Assembly (NCBI GenBank): GCA_000224765.2
Contig: AGAU01000240.1
Span: forward strand, 1 to 64,000
Direction of reading: 5' to 3'
Length of the DNA: 64,000 nt
Origin: SAR324 cluster bacterium JCVI-SC AAA005
GTDB taxonomy: Bacteria; SAR324; NAC60-12
Every line of letters starts with the position of its first letter. Position 1 is the first letter of the stretch. The notes below the pieces were generated by a model. That model did no database searches and was not told the origin of the DNA. It was given only the letters and a program-made list of their open reading frames with translations. The position numbers were made by a program, and so were the translations under genes. Shown in pieces: positions 9,298 to 17,450 of this stretch.

Positions 9298-9538
9298 CAG
9301 TTCCTCTTGAAGATAGTGATAGATTACAAAAATCGGGAGATTTGGAAAAAGAATAGAAAAACTCATACCGATTGGTGCCGAGAGATCCAACTTCGTTGGG
9401 AATGACTATTTTTCCAAAGCAGTTAAGCGGACTATGCTTCAACAAAAAATCAAAGTCAAAATTTCAAAACTTACTCAATTTATAAATTTAAGTAGTTGGT
9501 TAGGGCCCAACCAACTCCCAAAAGCCTGCAGCAATGAA

Positions 9539-12025
9539 CTATTGCAACCTCAGCCGACTACCTCCATCCCAGGGGTGCGTGTAGGGAGGAACGGAAAGCA
9601 AGAGACGAGATTTTTCATTTTGACGGCTGACGGTGGCTTGGCTGATACTGCCTGTTTCCAGGAATTCAATTGCTGCCTGAAGCAGGGTATCGTTAGCCGG
9701 GGTGGCAGGAAGCACAGTACTGAGGGAATAATCAGGACTGACTCCCGAGTCGTGCCAGGAATTACCGAGGGGAGTGAGTAACTCAAAGGAGGTGATGTAG
9801 ACCCCACTTCCATCGAGTAACCCGGTCACATTCTGGCCAACTCCCTTACCATAAGTGATACCGCCCATCAATGTGGCGATCTCCAGATCTTGAAGTGCAG
9901 CCGAGGTGACTTCAGAAGCAGAGGCAGAACTTCCATCAATCAAGATTACAAATTTACTTCTATCGGTGATGCCAAGGTTCGAACCATAGATGCCGAATCG
10001 ATAATTGGTTGTTTGGGATTGCTGCTGCAAGCTGAACATCACCTGGTTATTGACAGAACTTGGTCCTAGAAAGTCTGTTAGGTACCAAGCACCAGATAGA
10101 CTACCTCCTCCATTTTGACGCAGATCCAAGATCATTCCATTCGATCCACCACTACCTGCAGAAACTAAGCTCTGATAATCATCCCTGATTCGTTCTGCAC
10201 TAACGGTGGTGTACTCGCGAAGGTTGAGGTAGGCAATTTGGTTGGAAGAACCCAGTGATCTGGAAATGTGTGTTTCCGAGGCGGTTTGGATTTGGATCTG
10301 ATTACCATTACGGAGTAGGGTCAGCGTGGTGGTCGCTGCTTCTGTCTGAGGTAGTAAGTCTCTGACTTCCTCTACGGTCCGTCCTGATATCTCGGTTCCA
10401 TCCACTGCAATCAAGCGGTCCCCAACTTCCAGCCCATCCCACCAGGCTCTGGTGAAGGGAAAGATTGTGCCCAACAGGAAGGGATTGCTGTCACTGATCA
10501 CTACATTGCTGTTACTGACCTGGTAGCTGAAACCAATGTAGGAGCGTCCTCCACTGAGAGCCTGGGTGTTTTCAGAGAAGGTGACAGGTTCAAAGTAGTA
10601 GGAGAAACGATCGTTTTGGCGGACTACATTGACGTAATCAGCGATCTGGTTCAGCCCGTCGAGGTTACCTGGCAAGTAGTTGGGGCGATAGTGAATGCCC
10701 TGAAAATTGACACAGCCTTGGGCAAGAATCAGGTCAATGCTTTGGTGAGTACTGCTCTTCTGACATTCCGGCATCAACTCAACGTAATCTCGGATAGAAG
10801 CTACTGTGGATGCTTCCGAAACGATGGTGTCAGAGAGTTCAGGCGGATAGGTCAGGGTGAGTCCATCTTCAGTTTGAATAGTCTGGAGTTGTCCCTTGTA
10901 AGCAAGCGGGGACTGCCTGAGAATTGTGCGCTGGTCTTCGGTAAACTGGTTCTGATCTCCACCACCCCAGGAGGCCCAGAACATGATGTTCTCAGCACCA
11001 TTACTAACACATTCCTCCGCAGAAACCTGTTCGTTGCTATTGCTGTCATAGATGGATTTGCTGCATTCAGCAGTGTCATCCAAGGGATCAAACTCTACTC
11101 CGTTGTCCTCTGTAGGATGCCAGAGGCCAAGCAGATGTCCTGCTTCGTGGACAATCGTTTCAGCAAGCAATTGGTCATTGATAGATTGATTGAAGAAGGG
11201 TCCTGACAAGTGAGAACCCAAGCTGACCAGCACGCCATTATGTGGTCCCTGAATGCCCAAGGAACCAGGGATTCCGGCAGCAATACCCAAGACTCCCCCA
11301 CCTTCGATCTCATCCACCAGAAAAATATTGATGGCATCGGTCCTTCCTTGAGTAACCAGCGCTTGGGTTTCTGAATTGAAAAAACTGTCAGAAACGGTTC
11401 TGTATTGTTCTTCGCTTATATTGATAGTCTTGCTGATGGTGACGTTGAGGCTGTTATTGGTGAAGAGTCCCTTCACTAGCTGCCAAACGGTCTCGAGATT
11501 ATAGCTTTGTCCACTGGCCAAATAGGGTTGTAACATTAGGTTGGATTCGTCACTTGTGGATGGGTTATCTTCTCTTACGGTCAGCTTCAGTTCATTAGCT
11601 CCGCTAATCTGGTAAGTCCAGTTTCCAGCTTCAGCATCAATGTCGGGGCGCATTGGTACCAAATAGTTGTCATATGGGCCATCACCAAAACTAGTGAGGC
11701 CACTAGCGGTGGATTCGAGGTAGGCTAACTCATCACGTCCGCTGGGGCTGGTGAGCCGTGTGATTCGGGCTGTTCCATTGGAGAAGGCAGAGAGCAGGAA
11801 AGAAGTGGTGTTGTCTGATAATTGGAAACTGCCACTCCTTAAGCTGCTAAGGGTTCGGACTGTTGTTTGACTACCTTGGGAACTAAGTGATGGGTTACCT
11901 GAAGTTGGATCATCGTTGGTTCCATTCTCATACGTGGTAGTGGTCGAGCCTCCTCCCGGAGGACTGCAATTGAATAGCAGCAGTAGGATGATTATAAAAC
12001 TGCTCAATCGCAAAAAAGAACTCAT
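9539..12025 (-). CDS. Lipoprotein with metzincin-like, PDZ and S41 peptidase domains
   Basis: An 828-residue protein with a lipoprotein signal (IIILLLLFNCSPPGGGS; Cys near residue 20), so probably membrane-anchored and facing the periplasm or outside. Around residue 293 is HEAGHLLGLWHP, a full zinc-binding HExxHxxGxxH, followed about 50 residues later by a Met-turn-like ENIMFW; together these define a metzincin. Residues about 520-585 look like a PDZ domain (GLEVGDRLIAVDGTEISG). Residues about 610-790 match tail-specific S41 peptidases: MILDLRQNGGGS, DGSSASASEVT with the likely nucleophilic Ser, and TYGKGVGQ with the Lys base. Joining a metalloprotease to an S41 serine protease in one chain is unusual. 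It ends with TAG, 14 bases after which no gene follows. Confidence 0.8.
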   Translation of the reverse strand: MSSFLRLSSFIIILLLLFNCSPPGGGSTTTTYENGTNDDPTSGNPSLSSQGSQTTVRTLSSLRSGSFQLSDNTTSFLLSAFSNGTARITRLTSPSGRDELAYLESTASGLTSFGDGPYDNYLVPMRPDIDAEAGNWTYQISGANELKLTVREDNPSTSDESNLMLQPYLASGQSYNLETVWQLVKGLFTNNSLNVTISKTINISEEQYRTVSDSFFNSETQALVTQGRTDAINIFLVDEIEGGGVLGIAAGIPGSLGIQGPHNGVLVSLGSHLSGPFFNQSINDQLLAETIVHEAGHLLGLWHPTEDNGVEFDPLDDTAECSKSIYDSNSNEQVSAEECVSNGAENIMFWASWGGGDQNQFTEDQRTILRQSPLAYKGQLQTIQTEDGLTLTYPPELSDTIVSEASTVASIRDYVELMPECQKSSTHQSIDLILAQGCVNFQGIHYRPNYLPGNLDGLNQIADYVNVVRQNDRFSYYFEPVTFSENTQALSGGRSYIGFSYQVSNSNVVISDSNPFLLGTIFPFTRAWWDGLEVGDRLIAVDGTEISGRTVEEVRDLLPQTEAATTTLTLLRNGNQIQIQTASETHISRSLGSSNQIAYLNLREYTTVSAERIRDDYQSLVSAGSGGSNGMILDLRQNGGGSLSGAWYLTDFLGPSSVNNQVMFSLQQQSQTTNYRFGIYGSNLGITDRSKFVILIDGSSASASEVTSAALQDLEIATLMGGITYGKGVGQNVTGLLDGSGVYITSFELLTPLGNSWHDSGVSPDYSLSTVLPATPANDTLLQAAIEFLETGSISQATVSRQNEKSRLLLSVPPYTHPWDGGSRLRLQ

Positions 12026-12039
12026 TCTATTCCATTTTT

Positions 12040-13014
12040 TTAGGAAAGCTGACGATATTCCAAAGTTCGCAGGTATTTGTTGGCACGATCAGGAAAATCG
12101 GTAATGATGCCATCAACATTCGCTTCGTAGTAAAAAATGTGCAGCATCTCTTCAAAAGATCGTATATAGGTAGGCAACGCATCCACCCGCAAGGTATAGG
12201 TGTAGACTTTAAGGCCTAGTTCATGTGCGTCTTTGACCAATGAACTCAACTGTGGCATTCCGGATAAGTATCTTCCCTCTAATACATGACCGGTCCAGAC
12301 CGCAATCCCTTGTACGTGTTCACTTAGAGTTTGTAAGCCCTCCTTCGTAAGCAGAAACTCATAGTCAGTTTCTGCACTTTCTTGCCATGAATTCTTCTCC
12401 AGCAATTGTAGCAGCGGAAATTCTGCTTTTAATTCATAGCGTAGTCGTTTGACCTCAGGTGCATCAAAACTTTCAAGAATGATCGGGCAGTTGTTGTCGT
12501 TGACGGAGAGATGTTCAAGAACCTCCAGAACTTTTTGGCTAAGATCCCGTCCTTGTTGGTGATGCCAGCGTGGGCTCTTTATCTCGATCAGTAGCCCCAC
12601 TTTTTTGCCAGTGGAGTGATTGAGCCCCTGAATTAGCTGCACTACCTCAGCCAGTGTAGGAATGTCAAAGCGGGAATGGCCCTGGGGAAAGCGTCCAGGG
12701 AAGGCTGAATTTTCCTGTTGGTCACGTCGTTCAGAAACTCGAAGTTGCCCTAGTTCTTCCAAGTAAAAATCGAGCGCATAGCTAAGGTTATCTTGGCGCT
12801 GCCTGCCAGGGAAACGCTGATTCACGTCCGTCAAGCGATCCAGATAGGTATCGTGTAAAACAATTGGTTGATCGTCTTGGGAAAGAATCACATCCAACTC
12901 TAGCCAATCACAACCTAGACCATGCGCCATCGCAAAAGCCGGTAGTGTATTTTCGGGTAGGTATCCAGACGCACCACGGTGGGCAATGACCCACTTTTGC
13001 TGAGCTAAGGCCAT
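12040..13014 (-). CDS. Glycerophosphodiester phosphodiesterase (GDPD)
   Basis: A 324-residue protein with the GDPD signature at the N-terminus: IAHRGASGYLPENTLPAF, then WLELDVILSQD with the metal-binding Glu and Asp, and IVLHDTYLDRLT with the second catalytic His. LLIEIKSP near residue 145 and DGIITDFPD near 303 complete the TIM-barrel pattern. The enzyme hydrolyses deacylated phospholipids to glycerol-3-phosphate and an alcohol. No signal peptide is visible, so it is more like cytoplasmic UgpQ than periplasmic GlpQ. It lies 14 bases upstream of the fusion protease on the same strand, perhaps co-transcribed with it. Confidence 0.9.
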   Translation of the reverse strand: MALAQQKWVIAHRGASGYLPENTLPAFAMAHGLGCDWLELDVILSQDDQPIVLHDTYLDRLTDVNQRFPGRQRQDNLSYALDFYLEELGQLRVSERRDQQENSAFPGRFPQGHSRFDIPTLAEVVQLIQGLNHSTGKKVGLLIEIKSPRWHHQQGRDLSQKVLEVLEHLSVNDNNCPIILESFDAPEVKRLRYELKAEFPLLQLLEKNSWQESAETDYEFLLTKEGLQTLSEHVQGIAVWTGHVLEGRYLSGMPQLSSLVKDAHELGLKVYTYTLRVDALPTYIRSFEEMLHIFYYEANVDGIITDFPDRANKYLRTLEYRQLS

Positions 13015-13235
13015 CTTGGTTTACTCCAAGAAATAAAAGTTTTGCCGAAAGAGAGCTGCTGAAAAATTGATTGCAACACTCCCAGATTATAAGGGCAAGT
13101 GAGGTCTTATAGAATGATAATGAACAGGAAAATGGGGGCTGCTGTTTTTGCCAAGTCAATTTATAGTTCTGCTTTCTCGATGGCTTTTAGAGTATTGTTA
13201 ATTGCCTTTCTTGTTAGCTCCCACTGAGGATAGCC

Positions 13236-13691
13236 ATGCGTGCCTTGATACAGCGTGTTTTGATGAGCCAAGTTCGAGTTGATGGTGTGACTATCGGTCA
13301 GATCGAGCAGGGATTGCTTGTTTTGCTTGGAGTAGCTCCCGATGATGGGGTGGCAGACAGAGATTGGTTGCTGCGCAAGATGCTGAATTTGCGCATCTTT
13401 GCCGATGGGGAAGGGCGGATGAATCGTTCAGTAACGGATATTCAGGGAGGATTATTAATAATTTCACAGTTCACTCTCTTTGCCGATGTAAGCCAAGGAA
13501 ATCGTCCTTCGTTTATTCGCTCGGCTCCACCTGAATTTGCTGAATCGGCATACAATGATTTTCTTGAGAAACTTTGCCAGAATTATAGTGGTTCTGTAGC
13601 AGCAGGGCGCTTTGCTGCAAATATGGAGGTTGAGCTAGTCAACGATGGACCAGTCACCTTGCTGTTGGATTCCAAGCAGAAGAATTTCTGA
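13236..13691 (+). CDS. dtd: D-aminoacyl-tRNA deacylase
   Basis: A 151-residue protein, the normal length for bacterial DTD. It has the opening MRALIQRV, the catalytic-pocket motif SQFTLFAD near residue 80 and the NDGPVTL motif near 138, whose Gly-cisPro pair excludes L-amino acids. The enzyme removes mischarged D-amino acids and glycine from tRNA in the cytoplasm. It is divergent from the GDPD gene with a 220-base gap that probably holds both promoters. Confidence 0.95.
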   Translation: MRALIQRVLMSQVRVDGVTIGQIEQGLLVLLGVAPDDGVADRDWLLRKMLNLRIFADGEGRMNRSVTDIQGGLLIISQFTLFADVSQGNRPSFIRSAPPEFAESAYNDFLEKLCQNYSGSVAAGRFAANMEVELVNDGPVTLLLDSKQKNF

Positions 13692-13794
13692 TTCAATTGC
13701 TACCAAAGAGGGGGCATATTGCTTGCTGCAAGTAGAGATATCTATGCTTTCAAGTTTATAATTCTACAGAAAATCAGAATGTTGAGGTATTTTT

Positions 13795-14376
13795 ATGAAT
13801 TTTCAAGCACACCTGCAAGGAGGATTGGTTGCCGGCAGTATTGCAGTCGGAGTGGCCTTGGGAACTGGTTATGCCGAATGGCAAAGTGATGCCTGGCAGC
13901 GCTTTTTAAATCAACCACTCGATTTTGGACAACCCATTTCGCTATTAATGGGCTTGTTCGTTACAGCTGTCTTTATGGCTCTATTTCCTGATCTGGACAC
14001 GACCTCAGTTCCGCAACGTTGGTTTTTTCGAGCTATGTTTATAATGTTGGCAATTCTTTACTTCCAGAAGGAGCTGGAGCTCTTCTGTCTGCTCGCCTTT
14101 GTTACGCTGCTACCAGTGATGCACAAGCACCGAGGCTGGACCCACTGGAAAGTTACTCCATGGTTAGTTGCTTTATTTTTAGCAATCATCTGGGAGTATT
14201 TCCGAGTACAGGATACCTGGCGTGATCGCTTCTCCTGGGAGAACGTCTGGGTTGCCTTGCATAGTAGCTGGGCTTTTGTGTTCGCCTGTGTGCTTGGGCA
14301 TTATACCCACTTGTTGCTGGACTCACGACGGATTCGGTTATTGCCGTTCATTCGAAATAAACCTCAGCACCACTAG
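13795..14376 (+). CDS. YdjM-like metal-dependent hydrolase family membrane protein
   Basis: A 193-residue protein with four or so hydrophobic segments. It has the conserved LFPDLDTTSVPQRWFFR motif near residue 63, the HKHRGWTHW motif near 109 and a late LGHYTHLLLDS. These histidine and aspartate patches define the YdjM/DUF457 family of inner-membrane proteins, called metal-dependent hydrolases in databases though without firmly proven activity. It ends in TAG and is followed 24 bases later by the serine hydrolase gene on the same strand. Confidence 0.8.
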   Translation: MNFQAHLQGGLVAGSIAVGVALGTGYAEWQSDAWQRFLNQPLDFGQPISLLMGLFVTAVFMALFPDLDTTSVPQRWFFRAMFIMLAILYFQKELELFCLLAFVTLLPVMHKHRGWTHWKVTPWLVALFLAIIWEYFRVQDTWRDRFSWENVWVALHSSWAFVFACVLGHYTHLLLDSRRIRLLPFIRNKPQHH

Positions 14377-14400
14377 CCTGCCATCTATTGCAAGGCCTCT

Positions 14401-15504
14401 ATGGGCAACATTATCAAGGTTGATTTTTCGGGACGTTGGTCTCAGTCACTGGATCAATTGATTGAACGCCACATCAAGGAAGAGACTTTTCCAGGCATTG
14501 AGGTCCTCTTTGCTCAAGGCCCTGAAATTCTGCTCCATAAGACCTGGGGTCGACAGGAAGTGGGCAGTGATAAGCCGATGGGGTTGAATACAGTCTTTGA
14601 CATCGCTTCCTTAACAAAACCAGTGGTTACAACCAGCCTGATCATGCTCTTGCAGGAGCAAGGAATGCTTGACCTTGAAGAACCAGTGGCCACATTCCTT
14701 CCTGAATTTGGCAATGAGGCAAAATCCAAAATCACACTGCGCCATTTACTCACTCACACATCTGGGCTACCCGCCTGGGCAAACCTTTATGAGGATTCTG
14801 ATTCGTTTGAGGTCGCCCGCCAAAGATTGATGGATATCAGCCAAGAGGTCCCGATTGATAAAAGAGTAATCTATAGTTGTCTAAATTTTCTGTTGCTGGG
14901 ACAGATCATTACGGAGGTGACGAACAGCAGTCTCAGTCGTTTTTTCCAACATAGCATTCGTGAACCACTATCACTTGAAAATACGCTTTTTTCTCCAGCC
15001 AAGCACTGGAAAAACTTGAGCGGGATTGCGCCTACTCAATATTGCCCATGGCGTAAGTGTCTATTGCGTGGTGTTGTCCATGATGAAAATTGCTATTTTT
15101 TTGGTGAAGAGGCAGGCAATGCGGGTTTGTTCTCAACAGCACTGGATCTTCATCGCTTCTGCTGCATGCTTCTGAATGAGGGTAGCCTGGATGGAATAAC
15201 TATCCTCTCTCCTTCTTCTGTTCAGCAAATAGTCAGCAATCAAAACCAGCCACCACTTGGCACCCGTGGATTGGGTTGGGACTTCAAGGATGTAGTCCCA
15301 GGATATTGGAGTTGTGGTTTTCTGTTCCCTCCTGGAGCGATTGGGCACACTGGCTTTACAGGAACATCGATCTGGTTTGATCCCCTCAATCAATGGATTG
15401 CGATTGTACTGACAAACCGGGTTCATCTCTCACGAGATGGGAATCTCGCAGCAATGCATCAGTTCCGGCCACGACTGCACAACCTATTACTATCCATGGT
15501 CTGA
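14401..15504 (+). CDS. Serine hydrolase of the beta-lactamase/class C family
   Basis: A 367-residue protein with ASLTKPVV near residue 64 (SxxK, the nucleophilic Ser and general base), LLTHTSGLPAW near 116, IYSCLNFLLLGQI near 157 at the usual YxN or YxD position, and GHTGFTGTS near 319 replacing the KTG box. The third residue of the second motif is Cys rather than Asn or Asp, which is atypical. No signal peptide is visible, so it is probably a cytoplasmic esterase or amidase rather than a penicillin-resistance enzyme. It follows the YdjM-like gene by 24 bases. Confidence 0.85.
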   Translation: MGNIIKVDFSGRWSQSLDQLIERHIKEETFPGIEVLFAQGPEILLHKTWGRQEVGSDKPMGLNTVFDIASLTKPVVTTSLIMLLQEQGMLDLEEPVATFLPEFGNEAKSKITLRHLLTHTSGLPAWANLYEDSDSFEVARQRLMDISQEVPIDKRVIYSCLNFLLLGQIITEVTNSSLSRFFQHSIREPLSLENTLFSPAKHWKNLSGIAPTQYCPWRKCLLRGVVHDENCYFFGEEAGNAGLFSTALDLHRFCCMLLNEGSLDGITILSPSSVQQIVSNQNQPPLGTRGLGWDFKDVVPGYWSCGFLFPPGAIGHTGFTGTSIWFDPLNQWIAIVLTNRVHLSRDGNLAAMHQFRPRLHNLLLSMV

Positions 15505-15612
15505 CCAAAAAAACGTGAGAAAAAAAACATAAAAATATCTTTGCTTACTACAACCTTAATCTGCTAATCTATTCGCTAAACGTCGTCTTGCTGAATCCTC
15601 GCAGGAAAGCTT

Positions 15613-16017
15613 ATGCACAAAGCAGATCGGCCCGTGCTGGCCGGCAGTCAATTAGCGGAACAGGCTTCTAGCTCTCAATCACTGGAGGCAAATCTAGAGG
15701 GTGCGATCCTCGAATATGCTATCAACACCTTTCCCTTCGCTGAATCCTTCGACTACTTTCCTGGACTTGAAAACGCAGACTTTCGCGAGACCCTTACAGA
15801 AATGATCACTAATGGTGGGCTTAAAGTGGGCTTTTACTATGAAGAGATGCAGGAGAGTTTAACACTCTTCTACTTTCTAAAGGTGCGAAACCAAGCGCAT
15901 ATCGTACTCGGACTAGATCCAGAAAATGTTCAGGTTGCTATCAATGAAGACATTGACGGGGTCTTTCGTATTGATGAGGAACAGTACATTGAGCTTCTGC
16001 AAATTCCACTAAGTTGA
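15613..16017 (+). CDS. Hypothetical acidic protein
   Basis: A 134-residue acidic, soluble-looking protein preceded by caggaaagc, a plausible ribosome-binding site. After a low-complexity Ser-rich start it contains ADFRETLTEMITNGGLKVGF and an alternating acidic/hydrophobic C-terminus. No motif or family is recognised, and no signal peptide or membrane segment is seen. It is flanked by same-strand genes at about 50-110 bases. Confidence 0.6.
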   Translation: MHKADRPVLAGSQLAEQASSSQSLEANLEGAILEYAINTFPFAESFDYFPGLENADFRETLTEMITNGGLKVGFYYEEMQESLTLFYFLKVRNQAHIVLGLDPENVQVAINEDIDGVFRIDEEQYIELLQIPLS

Positions 16018-16066
16018 ATTCACTCACAATCTATCAAATATCCCCTCTCTAAATTTTTTAAAGAGA

Positions 16067-16414
16067 ATGCTGCGAAATCCGCTGGGACGCTTTCGCCTGA
16101 TCGCTCAGGTCGAGGGTGCTTCCTACATCTTGCTTGTTTTCATTGCAATGCCCTTGAAATATGGAATCGACTGGGATTTGGCTGTCCGATACCTTGGTAT
16201 GGCTCATGGTGTGTTGTTCATCGCATACTGCTTAGCTCTTTTGATCACACGGAATGTGGTTCCATGGAGCTTTCCAAGAATGATAGTTCTCTTTGTCGTT
16301 TCACTAGTACCCTTTGGTACTATTTGGGCAGATCGTCGACTTAAGGAAGAGGAATCTCAGTTGTTCGCTAATCCAACTTCGTCTGCGTCAACCACTGCAA
16401 CCTCCGAGGCTTAG
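16067..16414 (+). CDS. DUF3817 family membrane protein
   Basis: A 115-residue protein with three hydrophobic segments. It opens LGRFRLIAQVEGASYILLVF and contains PLKYGIDWDLAVRYLGMAHG, both typical of DUF3817, a small inner-membrane family often fused to or beside transporters. The last segment ends SLVPFGTIWADRRLK, followed by a polar tail. The biochemical role of the family is unknown. Ends with TAG. Confidence 0.8.
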   Translation: MLRNPLGRFRLIAQVEGASYILLVFIAMPLKYGIDWDLAVRYLGMAHGVLFIAYCLALLITRNVVPWSFPRMIVLFVVSLVPFGTIWADRRLKEEESQLFANPTSSASTTATSEA

Positions 16415-17347
16415 ATCCAAAAAGGCATTATTTCCACTCATGCTGCCTAACTGGTTAAGCCTAGTTACTAACCTGTTGAAATCCAACCGCATAAAATTTC
16501 TTGGTGCCTAGACAGTTTGGCTTATGAACGCTAAGCGAGCAATACGCTCCGAGGTCGCTTGACGGCTCTGGAGTAGGGGGAATCTGCTGAATGAGTTAGT
16601 GAAGGATTCCCTGGATTCATTTTAGTTAGAATTTGTACTAGCGCTTGAGGGTGATCCGGCAAGCGGACCACCCCCCAAAGTCTGCTTGGAACTCCTGGTG
16701 CGTTAAAGTCCTGCTTGGAGTAGTAGACAGAGTCATGGAGCCGCCATCAGCGGCAACAACCATGGCGATGGAACTGTCTGTCAATACAGCTAGGAGAAAA
16801 TAGACTGAATAAAATCAGGGTAATTCCCAACCAAGCCAACCAGTGAACCAGCTTTCTAACAATACTTGATAGCGGCATGACAGAAACTTCATTGTGCTGA
16901 AGTGTGTCATTTTGTGAACCAAGAAAGCCCGAATCTCTAGACAACTCAGAGTACGTAACATTTCGTTCGTCACTGCTATCCCACCCTCCCGATGATTACC
17001 AACCGCAAAAGCATTGAGCCTAGGACTTGGAACATCATAGAGTACTGAAGATCGAACAACACTGGCTCACTTGGCCGAGTCTTTTGGTATTTGATGAAGC
17101 CAGGGTAGCTCATCTGTTCTCAACATTCGACTTTGGTTCCATCATATCAAGATTGCTGGAGACAATTGGGGTAGGCCCCATAGATTTAGCAGAACAGTGC
17201 CAGTGACAAAAGCAATCCTAAGTGTGCCTGTAAAAGCCAGCCCAATACACTGAGTCCTGTTGAAGTTCTTAGTTGTAATATTGATTGTGTAGCATTCCAC
17301 AATTGATGGGTCTTTGCTGCTTTTTCTCGTAAGATTATTTCTTCATT
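16415..17347. other. Region without a recognisable gene
   Basis: Over 900 bases with no convincing gene. A 65-codon minus-strand frame (16747-16944) includes one hydrophobic stretch (WLAWLGITLILFSLF) that could be a tiny membrane protein, but it has no clear ribosome-binding site. Further minus-strand text near 16640-16740 (YYSKQDFNAPGVPSRLWGVV) looks protein-like yet is not identifiable, so the region may be degraded coding DNA. Confidence 0.4.
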
Positions 17348-17388
17348 TGAATTGTTAGCACTCATAAGTTTTGAGTGCTAACAATTCA
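17348..17388. promoter_or_regulatory. CIRCE operator (HrcA-type), apparently orphan
   Basis: TTAGCACTC at 17355-17363, nine bases, then GAGTGCTAA at 17373-17381 is an exact CIRCE consensus, the site of the heat-shock repressor HrcA. The palindrome extends outwards to two perfect 16-base arms (TGAATTG added on the left, CAATTCA on the right). No groES, groEL, dnaK, grpE or hrcA lies beside it. It sits 63 bases after the stop of the RND pump gene and before a gene-less stretch. There is no T-run, so a simple terminator is a weaker explanation. Confidence 0.75.
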
Positions 17389-17450
17389 ACAGACAAAATT
17401 CGTAATGTAATTAAAACTAGGGCAAGTGATTTACTCACCCTGTCCTATAA

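Noticed and set aside
10616..11206. Plus-strand 196-codon frame inside the protease gene
   Set aside because: It lies wholly within the fusion protease, whose motifs are clear on the minus strand; it is a shadow.
17348..17388. Rho-independent terminator of the RND operon
   Set aside because: No T-run follows on either strand and the arms are AT-rich, while the core is an exact match to CIRCE; a terminator role is not excluded but is weaker.
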